From: Acidobacteriota bacterium
GTDB lineage: Bacteria > Acidobacteriota > JAAYUB01
Direction: 5' to 3'
Assembly: GCA_012517875.1 (NCBI GenBank)
Contig: JAAYUB010000134.1
Location: forward strand, 20,097 to 84,096
Length of the DNA: 64,000 bases
Each line of letters begins with the position of its first letter. Within the stretch, counting starts at the first letter, position 1. The notes beneath the pieces were generated by a model. That model did not search any database and had not been told where the DNA came from. It worked only from the letters and a program-made list of their open reading frames with translations. Shown piece by piece: positions 53,099 through 62,837 of this stretch. Position numbers and translations under genes: made by a program.

Positions 53099-55804
53099 AT
53101 GCCGCAATGCCCTGTCTGCCGCGCTGATGTGACTGGAACCGCCGGGAGCTGCCCATCGTGTGGCATCTCGTTCGACGACCGGTTGCGCGATGCCGAAGAG
53201 GCGGGGCTGGCCGCCACCCTGTCCCCTGTGCCTTATTCGTCGGGGAGCCGCCCGTCCCGGTCAGCCGGCGGCACGAAGACGCCGGTGGACCCTGGATTCG
53301 CTCCGGGCACCGTGTTCGCCGACCGGTATCGGATCGTGACCCGGCTGGGCGTGGGGGGCATGGGCGAGGTGTACCAGGCCGACGATTTAAAGCTGGGCCA
53401 GACGGTGGCCCTGAAGTTCCTGGCCCGCGACCTGGAGGCCAACCCGCGGCTGCTGGAACTGTTCCGGTCCGAAGTGCGGCTGGCTCGCGAAGTGACCCAT
53501 CCCAACGTTTGCCGCGTCCACGACATCGGTGAAGCCGAGGGACGCCACTTCCTGACCATGGAGCGGGTCGACGGCGAGGATCTCGGATCACTGCTCAAGC
53601 GGATCGGGCGGCTGCCGGGCGAAAAGGCGCTCCAGGTGGCGCGGCAGCTCTGCGCTGGCCTGGCGGCGGCCCACGACCAGGGCGTTTTGCACCGCGACCT
53701 GAAGCCGGCCAACATCATGCTGGACGGCCGGGGCACCGTGCGGATCACCGATTTCGGCCTCGCCCTCCTGGCAGGTGAGTGTGACCGCGAGGTGGCCGGC
53801 ACGCCGGCCTACATGGCGCCGGAGCTGTTCGACGGCCAGGCGGCCACCGTTCGGAGCGACATCTACGCGTTGGGCCTTGTGCTTTACGAGGTGTTCACAG
53901 GCCACCGCGCATTCGACGGGAAGACGTACCTGGACATGCGACGGCAGCAGGCCGAGAATACGCCCTCAACCCCGTCCGCGCTGGTACCGGATCTGGATCC
54001 GGCGGTGGAGCGCGTCATCGCCCGCTGCATGGACAAGGATCCGGCGCTCCGGCAGGCATCGGTGGCCCAGGTGGCGGCGGCGCTGCCCGGCGGCGATCCG
54101 CTGGTCGCGGCACTGGCCGCCGGCGAGACGCCGTCGCCCGAATTGGTGGCCGCCGCCGGCGAGACGGGCACGATCCGGCCGCGGAAGGCGTGGATCGCCC
54201 TGGCCGGAATCGCGCTGGCCCTGGTCGCGGCCGCGCTGCTCTGGCCGCTGAGCAGCAGCCACGGCCTGGCCCGCCTGGTCATGGGGCCCGAAGCGCTGGC
54301 CGGCCGCTGCCGCGACATCGCCCGCACGCTCGGCTACGATACGCCGGGGGATCAGGCGGCGTGGTTCGAGACGGAGCGGGCGTTCATCGACCTCCACCTT
54401 CAGGCAGGACCGTCCACGATCCAGCGGCGCACGCTGCCGGAGTCGCGTCCCGGAACCGTGACGCTGCACTATCGGGAGACGCCCCGCGCGTTCGAACTGC
54501 CGGCCTTCCTGACCCGGGTCAGCGACGTCCAGCCGCCCCACACGGATCCCGGCATGGTGGACGTGCAGGTCGATGGCCGGGGCCGGCTGATGCGGTTCCG
54601 GGCGGTGCCGCCGTCCCGGACGGAACCCCCCGCGCCGGTGAAACCGGCGGATTGGGCCGTTCTCTTTCGGCAGGCGGAATTGGCTCCGGCGGATTGGCAG
54701 GAAGTTCCGCCCACTTTGACACCGCCGGTGGCGGCCGACGCACGCTGCGAGTGGGTCGAGAGCCGGCCGGCCGCCGGGTCGAAGCCGCAGCGGATTGCGG
54801 CCGCCGCCTGGTCCGGCCGGGTGGTTTGGTTCACGATGAATGGCCCGTGGGATCAGCCGGGCCGGACGGGTCGCGCCGGGCAGTCCGCCGACTGGGTGGC
54901 CGGCGCGGTGAACGTCGTGATCCTCGCGGCGCTGCTGGTGCTGGGCGTGTATCTGGTCCGGCGCAACCTGCGGTCGGGACGGGGCGACCGCCGGGGCGCG
55001 CTCCGGGTGGCGGCGATCATCGGGCTTTCCCAGATCGTGGCCTGGATATTCACCGCCCGCCTGCCGGCCTCGCTGAGCGGCTACTCGGGCTGGATCTTCG
55101 CCGGTCTGGCGCTGGCCCTGGGGCAGGCCGGTTTCGTCTGGGCGGTGTACCTGGGGACCGAGCCGTACATCCGGCGGCGGTGGCCCACGGTGCTCATCGG
55201 CTGGTCGCGGCTGCTGGCGGGTCGCTGGCGCGATCCCCTCGTGGGGCGGGATGTCCTGGCGGGAACCATCCTGGGGCTCGGGATCTGGCTGTTCAACGCC
55301 GTCAGCGCCGCGCTCCCCGCCTGGCTGAACATGACCGACTCGGCCGCCACCTTGCATGAACCGCGGGTCTTCGTGACCACCGCCGCCGCGGGGATGGGCT
55401 GGCTGTCGAACCTGCCGGTGCTGGCGCTGTCCAACGGCGTGTTCATCGTGGGCATTCTGTTCGTTCTGCGGCTGCTGCTCCGGAGCGACTGGCTGGCCGC
55501 CGTCGCCGTCACGCTGCTGATCGTCGTGCCTCAGTTGTTCGCGGGCGGCGATCTTCTCCTGGCGCCGCTCGGTTTTGCGGTGGTGCTGCTGCTGGCCATG
55601 GCGCTGGTGCGTTGGGGGTTGCTGACTTTCGTCGTGTGCCTGCTGGTGAACAACCTCGAGCCGGCGGCGCCGGTGCTGGCGGCGGCGGGGTGCTGGGTCC
55701 CGTGGCAGGGCTGGCTGGGCGTGGCGGTGGTCGCGGCCTTGGCCGCCTACGGCTTCCGGGTCGCCCTGGGCCGCCAGAAGCTGCTCCCGTCGCTGGATGA
55801 ATGA
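53099..55804 (+). CDS. Membrane Ser/Thr protein kinase with N-terminal zinc ribbon
   Basis: 901 residues. A zinc ribbon (Cys4, 7, 18, 21: CPVC and CPSC), a kinase domain (about 77-335: Gly loop RLGVGGMGEVYQ, Lys106 in VALKFLA, HRDLKPANIML with Asp200, DFG 218-220, APE in YMAPELF), one membrane segment (about 362-385), an extracytoplasmic beta-rich part (390-590) and six or more membrane segments to the C-terminus. It is a Hanks-type kinase, of the kind widespread in Acidobacteriota and Planctomycetes. The long polytopic tail has no recognised transporter motif. An AT-rich stretch with a weak promoter lies upstream. Confidence 0.85.
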   Translation: MPQCPVCRADVTGTAGSCPSCGISFDDRLRDAEEAGLAATLSPVPYSSGSRPSRSAGGTKTPVDPGFAPGTVFADRYRIVTRLGVGGMGEVYQADDLKLGQTVALKFLARDLEANPRLLELFRSEVRLAREVTHPNVCRVHDIGEAEGRHFLTMERVDGEDLGSLLKRIGRLPGEKALQVARQLCAGLAAAHDQGVLHRDLKPANIMLDGRGTVRITDFGLALLAGECDREVAGTPAYMAPELFDGQAATVRSDIYALGLVLYEVFTGHRAFDGKTYLDMRRQQAENTPSTPSALVPDLDPAVERVIARCMDKDPALRQASVAQVAAALPGGDPLVAALAAGETPSPELVAAAGETGTIRPRKAWIALAGIALALVAAALLWPLSSSHGLARLVMGPEALAGRCRDIARTLGYDTPGDQAAWFETERAFIDLHLQAGPSTIQRRTLPESRPGTVTLHYRETPRAFELPAFLTRVSDVQPPHTDPGMVDVQVDGRGRLMRFRAVPPSRTEPPAPVKPADWAVLFRQAELAPADWQEVPPTLTPPVAADARCEWVESRPAAGSKPQRIAAAAWSGRVVWFTMNGPWDQPGRTGRAGQSADWVAGAVNVVILAALLVLGVYLVRRNLRSGRGDRRGALRVAAIIGLSQIVAWIFTARLPASLSGYSGWIFAGLALALGQAGFVWAVYLGTEPYIRRRWPTVLIGWSRLLAGRWRDPLVGRDVLAGTILGLGIWLFNAVSAALPAWLNMTDSAATLHEPRVFVTTAAAGMGWLSNLPVLALSNGVFIVGILFVLRLLLRSDWLAAVAVTLLIVVPQLFAGGDLLLAPLGFAVVLLLAMALVRWGLLTFVVCLLVNNLEPAAPVLAAAGCWVPWQGWLGVAVVAALAAYGFRVALGRQKLLPSLDE

Positions 55805-55856
55805 GCTCCGGCCGCAGCGCCGGATGAAAACGGGCCAAGGGGCGCATCGGTCAGCT

Positions 55857-56108
55857 GGTGAATCGGTGACAGGGTGAATCGGCTGGACCCAATTTCTTTC
55901 TCGTGCTCGCAGTCTGAGATCGCCATCGCGATTTGCACCTGCAGTTGTGCTCGGTCTTGTATTCGAGACCGGGGGCTCGTTCCAGATTGTCGGCCTTTCG
56001 ACATCGGACATCGGAAATCGGACATTGGACTTCGAACATCGGGAAGGAATTCCACTGGCTTTCCCGTAACTCCTTACTCCTCACTGTTCACTGTTTTCTG
56101 TTTACCGT
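55857..56108. repeat. Composite short tandem repeat array 6
   Basis: Gap of 304 bases between convergent genes. Loose GGTGAATC units (55857-55882), then GACATCG, GACATCG, GAAATCG, GACATTG, GACTTCG, AACATCG (56000-56041), and a CTCCTTACTCCTCACTG/TTCACTG stretch to 56108. The order is the reverse complement of arrays 2, 3 and 7. The array ends against the stop codon of the giant LRR gene. Confidence 0.75.
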
Positions 56109-59100
56109 TCACTCCTCCACCGGCACGGCCGGCACCGCGCTGAGCACGTTCAGGCCGTAATCGCCGAACAGCTCGAAGACCAGTACGCCGGCGGAGCTGG
56201 ACTGGTTCTCCACCAGCAGGTAGCCGCCGAAGATCGCGGTGAGGTCCGGCATGAAGCCGTCCAGCAGGAACACGCGCCGCAGGACACACTCGGGGCATTC
56301 CGACTCATGGTACGGCTGCAGGACGAGTTGGCGGGAGTCGAGGAGGAGGCCCTGCGAATCAAAGGCGGTGATCTGGATGCGGGCGGCGTTCTCGCTGTCG
56401 GGGTGGAGCACGGCCAACCCGGTGAAGTAATCGACGTTCCCGATGCGGCCGTTGGCGATGTGCCCCATGAGAAATCGGTTGTGGCGCCGGGGCGCCAGCG
56501 GCATGGACGACAGGAAGCGTCCGCCGGCGCCGGCCTCGCCGAAGGTGATGCAGCCGGCCAGGCCGATGGCGTCGCCCGGATCGGCGGCGAGATAACCGGT
56601 GAAGGCGGCGTGCATATCGAACAAGGCCGCGACGTCCGCCTCGAACTTGCCGTGGGCGGAAAGACTGCGGGTGACGGGCGAGCCGGCGACCGGCTGGCCC
56701 TGATCGGTGTACAGGGACAAGTCCACGTTCAGCGGCGCGTCGGACATGTTGACCAGCGTGAGGATCGACGCGTAAGGCACGCCCAGGTCGCCGATGGCGA
56801 CATGCGGGGCATAGAGGACGCCGCCGTCGGCTTCGCTCGTCATGGCCTCGAGGCAGGCGACGGCACCGGCGTCGCCGAACAGTTCCAGCCCGAAGACGCC
56901 GCGCTCGGATTCCACCTCGATGGAGTCGCCCGCGGCGATGCCGGCAAAGTGGTTGGCGACGTCGAGCTCCAGGCGGCCGCGGCCGTCGAGGACGGCGGCC
57001 TGAGTGGCTTTCACCGCTCCCGCGGGCCCATAGACGGTGAAATTCAAACGGGTGGGGAGTCGCAGGGGGTTGATCAGGACGAGCGTGGTGGTGCGGCCGC
57101 CGCCGGTGCGGACCACCGGGAAGAGCAGGCGGCCTTGCGCATCGCGGGCCTCAGGCATGCGGGTGCCGTCGAGGTAGGTCAGGGCCGCGTCGTTGACGAG
57201 CCAGATGCCGTGGGTGTCCGGCTCGGTCAGGAAGGCGCGCACCCACCGCCCCGGCTCCTCGGCCGCAGGGCCGAGCACGCCGGAAAGATAGCGGGCGTAC
57301 TGGGCGCCGGCGGGGATGACGTCGGTGGCCGTCGCCAGCAGGGTGCCGCCGGAGTCCGCATAGAGCTCCAGGTTGGCCAGCGCGTCGGCCGCCCCGAGGT
57401 TGACCACGGAAAACGACAGTTCCGCGCTCCGGGGGAAATGGACCAGGTTGACGCCCCGGCTGGCCACCACCGCGACGCCTTCGCGCGAGGCGATGCCCCC
57501 TAGGGTCGTCCCGCCCGCCACGGACAGGACCTGATCCGCCGCCAGGGTCGTCGTCCGGCCCACGGAGTCGACGACCACGTCGCCCAGCGTGTCGATGGAG
57601 AAGCTGTGCTGCAGCACGCCGGCGTCATCCGACGTGCACAAGGCCAGGCGGGCGGAGTCGGCGAAACCCACCAGGGCGTCGGCGCCGGCCGCGCCATCGA
57701 AGTTGTCGGCCAGAACGGCCGAGGGCGTACGCTGGAAGAAGATCTTTTGCTGCCCGGCGGTGTCGAAGGCGTTGCCGGATACGGCCCGCAGGATCCCGAC
57801 CGCCTTGTCGGCGGCCAGGACCACGACCAGGTCTTCCAGTCCGTCACGGTCGATGTCCCCCGCGTCCAGGTCCACCGGCCGGTTGCCCACCCCCGCCAGC
57901 ACCTTTGCGGTGAAGTGGCCGGTACCGTCGTTCCAGAGCACCGACACCGAATTCGAGGCGGCATTGGCCACCGCCAGATCCGGCCACGTGTCCCCGTTGA
58001 AGTCGCCGGCGGCCAGCGCGACCGGCTCCTGTTCGGTGAAATAGGAATTCCCGCCTGAAAAGACCGGGCCGGCCAGGACGTGCAACCGGTCGCCGCCGGC
58101 GTCGCAGAAGACGTAATCGGAGCAGCCGTCGCCGGTGACGTCGCAGACGCGGGCGTCGGTGACGATGCCCGCCAGGCGCACGGCCCGGTCGGGGACGGCG
58201 CGCCCGGCGCCGGCCTTGTCCGGGTCGAACAGCGAGGCCCAGAGGTAGACGTGCAGCGTCCCCGCCTCGTCGGCGGTGAGGATGTCGGGACGGGCGTCGC
58301 CATCGACGTCGGCCACGTCCACCCGGACGGGGATCACCGGCAGTTCGGCCCAGTCGATGCCGAAGAAGCCGCCCGACCGGCGGCCCAGGCTCCAGTAGAC
58401 GCGGCGCTCGCCCGGGGTGACGGCCACGAGGTCGTCCACGCCGTCGCCGTCCACGTCGCCCGTGTCGAAGTCCTCGATGGGCGTGCCCAGGGCCGTGGTT
58501 ACGGGAATCGCGCCGGTCAGCACCTCCGCCACGGTGAAGAGGGTATAACCGCAGCCGGCGAAGATCAGGGGCAGGAGCTGCGCGCCGGGTTGTTTCGTGG
58601 CGTACAGCGTCACCCGGAAGGCGTCGCCGGCGTCGAAGCCGGCCTGGCGGAGATCCACGCAAACCAGGCTGGAGGCCTGGGCGCCCATCCCGCCGGGACC
58701 CCAGTTGCTCGCGCCGGTGGTGGGCCAGGAGCCGGTGGCGAGGCCGATGGTGAAGCCCAGAAACGTGCCGCCGTGCTGCGGGAACCACCCCGAGGTGCTC
58801 TCAACGATGCGAACCAGAATGGCGTTCTCGCCGGCGACGTAGCGGAGCAACTGGACGGCGTGGGGGCCGATCCCCGTCAACTGGCTGCCCTCCACGGGCT
58901 CGGGCCGCCCGTCGTCACCGAAGCGGTACTCCACCACCGCCAGGTCCGTCACCCGCTCGCCCGCGAGCGGCAGCGGCGTCGCCGAGTCCGGGTTTCCCGT
59001 GGCCAGCGTCTGGCTGAGGGTGACGTACGGGGGGAGCGTGATCCAGAGGATGTGCGGGCCCGTGCCGGCGGCGGCGAAGGCGGCCGGGTCGATCCGGACG

Positions 59101-61901
59101 GTGATGGGGGCGCTGGGCGCCACCTGGGACGGGCTGTCGATGTAGATGCCGCCGGTCCGGTCTTCCTGCACGTACACGTTCACGGTCTGCCCGCCGCCGG
59201 GCGGAGATACGGACCGCTGCGGCGTGAACTCGCTGGCCACCCAGTTCACCCGCCAGTACTGCGGCGGGGTGAACGCGCGCAGGCGGAACGCGTTGGTCTG
59301 GCCGGGGATGACGCTGCCGGTCCAGGTGGTGACGGCTTTATCCGGGATCACGCCACGCAGTCGCCAGACAGCGCCCGGCTTCTCGCGGTGCCATACCTCG
59401 TAGCCGCCCGCTCCGGAATAGTTCTGGCCGGGCGGCGGGTCCGGGGTCCAGGTCAGTCGCACCGCGCCGGGCTGCAGCTCCGCCACGACGAGCGCCACGG
59501 GCGCCAGGGTCTGATAGCTCCGGTATCGATACCCGTATTCCGGCCACGGATAGCCCAGCCGGTCCAGGAATTCCTCCAACTCGGGCGTGTCGGCGTGGAG
59601 GGCATTGTAGTCCAAAGATAGATGATTCAGCCTCGGCATGTTCATCAGTGTCGGCGGGACGCTGCCGCTGAGCTGGTTGTCCCGAAAGGACATGTATAGC
59701 ATGTCGGCCATCTCAGTCAGTGTGTCCGGAATAGTTCCGGTGAGGTGGTTGCTCTCGATCTTCAGCCAGAACAGATTGTCCAGGCTGCCGAGCGACGGGG
59801 GGATCTCCCCGCTGAACTGGTTTGCGGACAGGTCGATCCAACAGAGCGACGGCAGATTGCCCAAAAAGGACGGGATGGAGCCACTCAGTCGGTTTCCTTC
59901 CAGGTCCAGATTGGAAAGACTGGTCAGATTGCCCAAGGCGGCGGGGATGGTCCCGCTCAGCTCGTTCCAGGCCAGGTACAATCCCTGGAGTTGCGACAGG
60001 TCGCCCAGGGTGGCGGGGATGGACCCGCTGAACTGGTTTTCACTGAGGGACAGGTTGCGCAGGCTGGTCATGCTCCCCAGGTATTCCGGTAGCGGACCAC
60101 CGAGCTGGTTCCCTTCAAGATAAAGGCCTTGGAGCGTCGGCAAGGCTCCCCATGCTTCCGGGATGGTCCCGTGGAAGAGATTGTTGCCCAAATTCAGATA
60201 TTCAAGGCTGGCAAGGTTGCCCAAAAACTCCGGCAGGGCGCCGCTCAACTGATTCCCGGCCAGAGACAATTTCTGCAATTCGGACAAGATGCCCAGCGAC
60301 GGCGGCACGGAGCCGCTCAACTGGTTTTCGTACAGGTACAATTCGCGGAGATGGGACAGGTTGCCCAGCGATTCCGGGATGGGCCCGCTGAGTGAACAAT
60401 AGGACAGGTTGAGGTAATTGAGTTCGGCCAGGTTCCCCAGCGACTCCGGGATGGCGCCCTCGAGCCCATTCCATCCCAGGTGCAATTGTACTAACGCTGG
60501 CAGGCTTCCCAAGGAAGCCGGGATGCTTCCACTCAACAGGTTGCTATGCAACTGGAGCGTCCTCAGCCCCGACAGATTGCCAAACGAATCCGGGATCGGG
60601 CCGGTGAATTCATTCACGTACAGGTTCAGGGATATCAACTCGGACAGGTCGCCCAGCCAAACGGGCAGGGACCCGCTCAACTGGTTCCGGTACAGGTACA
60701 GGCCTCTCAGGGCGGTCAGGCCGGCCCAGGCGTCGGGGATGGGACCGGTAAGCCGGTTTTCGCTCAAATTCAGGGAGGTCAGGCCGGTCAAGTCGCCGAA
60801 GGTCTCGGGGAGGGGACCGGTGAGCTGGTTCATGGAAAGATTGAGACTGGTGAGCGCGGTCAGCCCGCCCAAGGAGGGTGGGATCTCGCCCGAGAGCGCA
60901 TTCCAGCTCAGATTCAGGTATTCCAACTGGGTGAGCCTTCCAAACTCGGACGGGATGGGGCCGCTGATTGCGGTTTGACTGATCGACAAACTGATAAGTT
61001 GGGAGAGATCGCCGAGGCCGGCGGGGAGAGCGCCATCCAGTCCCCAATTGTTACCGAGGTACAGAGTCTGAAGGTTGGCCAAGTTCCGGAAGCTGTCGGG
61101 GATGGGGCCGGAGAATAAATTATTGTCGAGGGACAGGAACTCCAACTGCTCCAAGTTACCTAGCCAGGCCGGGAGGGGACCGCTGAACTGATTCCCTGAC
61201 AGGTTGAGCCACCGCAATTCCGACAACGCGCTCAGCGCTTCGGGGATTTCGGTCAACTGGTTCACGGACAGGTGGAGCGAATACAGTTGGGACAGCTGGC
61301 CCAGCGACGCCGGGATGGCGCCGGTCAGTTTGTTGAACCGCAACGACAAAAATTCCAGTTGGGACAGATTGCCCAGCGACGCCGGGATGGCGCCGGTGAG
61401 TTGATTGCCGCCCAGATAGAGTGTTTTGAGCTGGATCAGGCTGCCGAGCGGCTCCGGGATGGCGCCGGTGAGCCGATTGGACATCAAATTGAGGATTTGC
61501 AGGGAAGTCAGGTTGCCCAAGGAGGCCGGGATGGCGCCGGTAAGCCGGTTCGTGGAAAGATCCAGTTCCTGCAAACTCAGCAGACCGCTCACGCTTTCGG
61601 GGAGCGGGCCGGACAACCCGTTCCAATAGAGATTCAGCTTCACCACGGTGGTGTTGTCCGCGTCGGTGGTCACGCCGTACCAGGTGTTCTCGGTGCCGGG
61701 GAGGTTGAACTGGCCGGGGTCGCCCGGCAGCCGCCAGTTGTCGTTGTGGGTCCAGGCGTCGCCCCCCGTGGCCAGGTACAGGTCGATGAGCGCCTGCCGC
61801 TCCGCTTCGGAGATGGCGGCCGGCGCGCCGGCCGCCAGCAGCGCCACGACGGCGCAGACCCAGAGCCATCGGCCGGATGTGCGGTTGCCTCGTCCCGTCA
61901 T
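56109..61901 (-). CDS. Giant secreted LRR/FG-GAP protein with C-terminal display module
   Basis: 1930 residues. A signal peptide (about 1-30) precedes 29 leucine-rich repeats of about 24 residues (residues ~86-780) of the plant type (LxGxIPxxLGxLxxL), for example LTGAIPASLGNLTSL. Then a fibronectin III-like domain (about 805-885), a beta region, and about five FG-GAP/VCBS-like blades with DVDGDGVDD and DFNGDTWPD calcium-binding loops (about 1145-1350). The last 500 residues have no recognised fold; they end VLVFELFGDYGLNVLSAVPAVPVEE and resemble the end of the propeller protein at 8363. Probable adhesin or surface scaffold. ATG at 61901 follows GGGGTG. Length is unusual but the frame is intact. 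Confidence 0.8.
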   Translation of the reverse strand: MTGRGNRTSGRWLWVCAVVALLAAGAPAAISEAERQALIDLYLATGGDAWTHNDNWRLPGDPGQFNLPGTENTWYGVTTDADNTTVVKLNLYWNGLSGPLPESVSGLLSLQELDLSTNRLTGAIPASLGNLTSLQILNLMSNRLTGAIPEPLGSLIQLKTLYLGGNQLTGAIPASLGNLSQLEFLSLRFNKLTGAIPASLGQLSQLYSLHLSVNQLTEIPEALSALSELRWLNLSGNQFSGPLPAWLGNLEQLEFLSLDNNLFSGPIPDSFRNLANLQTLYLGNNWGLDGALPAGLGDLSQLISLSISQTAISGPIPSEFGRLTQLEYLNLSWNALSGEIPPSLGGLTALTSLNLSMNQLTGPLPETFGDLTGLTSLNLSENRLTGPIPDAWAGLTALRGLYLYRNQLSGSLPVWLGDLSELISLNLYVNEFTGPIPDSFGNLSGLRTLQLHSNLLSGSIPASLGSLPALVQLHLGWNGLEGAIPESLGNLAELNYLNLSYCSLSGPIPESLGNLSHLRELYLYENQLSGSVPPSLGILSELQKLSLAGNQLSGALPEFLGNLASLEYLNLGNNLFHGTIPEAWGALPTLQGLYLEGNQLGGPLPEYLGSMTSLRNLSLSENQFSGSIPATLGDLSQLQGLYLAWNELSGTIPAALGNLTSLSNLDLEGNRLSGSIPSFLGNLPSLCWIDLSANQFSGEIPPSLGSLDNLFWLKIESNHLTGTIPDTLTEMADMLYMSFRDNQLSGSVPPTLMNMPRLNHLSLDYNALHADTPELEEFLDRLGYPWPEYGYRYRSYQTLAPVALVVAELQPGAVRLTWTPDPPPGQNYSGAGGYEVWHREKPGAVWRLRGVIPDKAVTTWTGSVIPGQTNAFRLRAFTPPQYWRVNWVASEFTPQRSVSPPGGGQTVNVYVQEDRTGGIYIDSPSQVAPSAPITVRIDPAAFAAAGTGPHILWITLPPYVTLSQTLATGNPDSATPLPLAGERVTDLAVVEYRFGDDGRPEPVEGSQLTGIGPHAVQLLRYVAGENAILVRIVESTSGWFPQHGGTFLGFTIGLATGSWPTTGASNWGPGGMGAQASSLVCVDLRQAGFDAGDAFRVTLYATKQPGAQLLPLIFAGCGYTLFTVAEVLTGAIPVTTALGTPIEDFDTGDVDGDGVDDLVAVTPGERRVYWSLGRRSGGFFGIDWAELPVIPVRVDVADVDGDARPDILTADEAGTLHVYLWASLFDPDKAGAGRAVPDRAVRLAGIVTDARVCDVTGDGCSDYVFCDAGGDRLHVLAGPVFSGGNSYFTEQEPVALAAGDFNGDTWPDLAVANAASNSVSVLWNDGTGHFTAKVLAGVGNRPVDLDAGDIDRDGLEDLVVVLAADKAVGILRAVSGNAFDTAGQQKIFFQRTPSAVLADNFDGAAGADALVGFADSARLALCTSDDAGVLQHSFSIDTLGDVVVDSVGRTTTLAADQVLSVAGGTTLGGIASREGVAVVASRGVNLVHFPRSAELSFSVVNLGAADALANLELYADSGGTLLATATDVIPAGAQYARYLSGVLGPAAEEPGRWVRAFLTEPDTHGIWLVNDAALTYLDGTRMPEARDAQGRLLFPVVRTGGGRTTTLVLINPLRLPTRLNFTVYGPAGAVKATQAAVLDGRGRLELDVANHFAGIAAGDSIEVESERGVFGLELFGDAGAVACLEAMTSEADGGVLYAPHVAIGDLGVPYASILTLVNMSDAPLNVDLSLYTDQGQPVAGSPVTRSLSAHGKFEADVAALFDMHAAFTGYLAADPGDAIGLAGCITFGEAGAGGRFLSSMPLAPRRHNRFLMGHIANGRIGNVDYFTGLAVLHPDSENAARIQITAFDSQGLLLDSRQLVLQPYHESECPECVLRRVFLLDGFMPDLTAIFGGYLLVENQSSSAGVLVFELFGDYGLNVLSAVPAVPVEE
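59562..61646 (-). repeat. 29 tandem LRR-coding units of about 72 bp
   Basis: Within the giant LRR gene the DNA repeats with a 72-base period. Individual units are well diverged at the third codon positions, so they look old rather than recently amplified. One repeat, residues SVNQLTEIPEALSALSEL, is a residue shorter than the others. Confidence 0.8.
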
Positions 61902-62010
61902 GGGACACCCCCCGCCGCCTGATTGTGATTCGAACGTCAAGGAAAATGTTGCAAATATTATAATTTCATTTCGTTGACTTGTCAATTCGGCCGTGGGGGA
62001 AGGGGGCGGG

Positions 62011-62457
62011 GTGAGGAAGAAGTGAGGAGATGGGAGATCCGGTTAATTAAACATTTTGCATGGGTTTTCGGATTATTGGTTAATGGTGATTGCAAATATA
62101 TTATTGGCTATTTGGAGACGAGTCGGATTCTGCCGCGGATGGGGATCTGGTAATGGGACCTGGGTTCTCGGACCTGAGATATGCGAGGCGGGACCTGGGA
62201 CCTGGGATCTGGGGGCTGGGACCAAATAGCTTGGACCTGTTAGCGAGGACCCAGGACCCGGAACCGAGGTCCCAGGTCCGATGTCCGATGTCCGATGATG
62301 CACCACAGCGGACACGGAGGACACAGAGAATATCGAGGGTTCGGAACGAGCCTCGAGACTCGAGACCCGAGCCTCGATTACGATCACGATTACGATCACG
62401 ATTACGATCACGATTACGATCACGATTACGAATTACGATTACGCGGACGAGCGTGGG
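62011..62457. repeat. Composite short tandem repeat array 7, largest copy
   Basis: In the 936-base gap 61902-62837. GTGAGGA/GGAGATGG at 62011-62040, an AT-rich stretch, a 19-base head (62106-62124) shared with array 2, then (GACCTGG)-type units (62155-62290), CGATGTC units (62278-62299), a CACCACAGCGGACACGGAGG-like tract (62300-62340), CGAGCCT/CGAGACT units (62346-62374), and four perfect CGATTACGATCA 12-mers (62375-62422). The order of modules matches arrays 2 and 6. No gene is supported in this gap. Confidence 0.8.
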
Positions 62458-62480
62458 CACGATCGGTCGGCGGGCAGGCG

Positions 62481-62734
62481 GGAGGTACCGCGACCGGGAG
62501 GGAGCGGCGCGAAAGCCCTCCCCGCGAAACCCGCGGAGCCAGCGACACCATCCTATAGAGATGGGAGATAGGAGATGGGAGAAAGAGGAGAAGAGATCGG
62601 AGACAGAAGATTAGGCATGCCGGATTCCAGCACAACGGATCGCCATCGACCGGCAGCGACGGAGTGGTGCGGCGCTTGGGGTGAGGCACCGCGAGGGCCC
62701 CTTTCCGCCGCTCGCTCCCGCTCGCGGTACCTCC
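62481..62734. mobile_element. MITE-like element with about 30-bp inverted ends
   Basis: The left end (62481-62515) and the reverse complement of the right end (62700-62734) match at 27 of the first 29 bases (both begin GGAGGTACCGCGA). A single-base gap follows, then GAAAG in both. Between them lie a GGAGATGGGAGATAGG tract (62558-62608) and no coding frame. Flanks show no obvious target duplication. Likely a short non-autonomous element, or a folded regulatory RNA. Confidence 0.45.
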
Positions 62735-62768
62735 ACTGTGCCAACCGATGGATATTGCAAATCATATC

Positions 62769-62834
62769 GGTGAATGGGTGAATCGGTGAATGGGAAGACG
62801 AACCGCGAGACCCGAACCGCGAGACCCGAACCGC
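62769..62834. repeat. Octamer and 14-mer tandem repeat array 8
   Basis: GGTGAATG/GGTGAATC/GGTGAATG (62769-62792) followed by two exact CGAACCGCGAGACC 14-mers (62799-62826) and a partial third. The array ends three bases from the stop codon of the small membrane protein. Confidence 0.65.
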
Positions 62835-62837
62835 AGC

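Noticed and set aside
62106..62430. A CRISPR array
   Set aside because: The repeats are short and contiguous, without spacers of constant length, and no cas genes are near.
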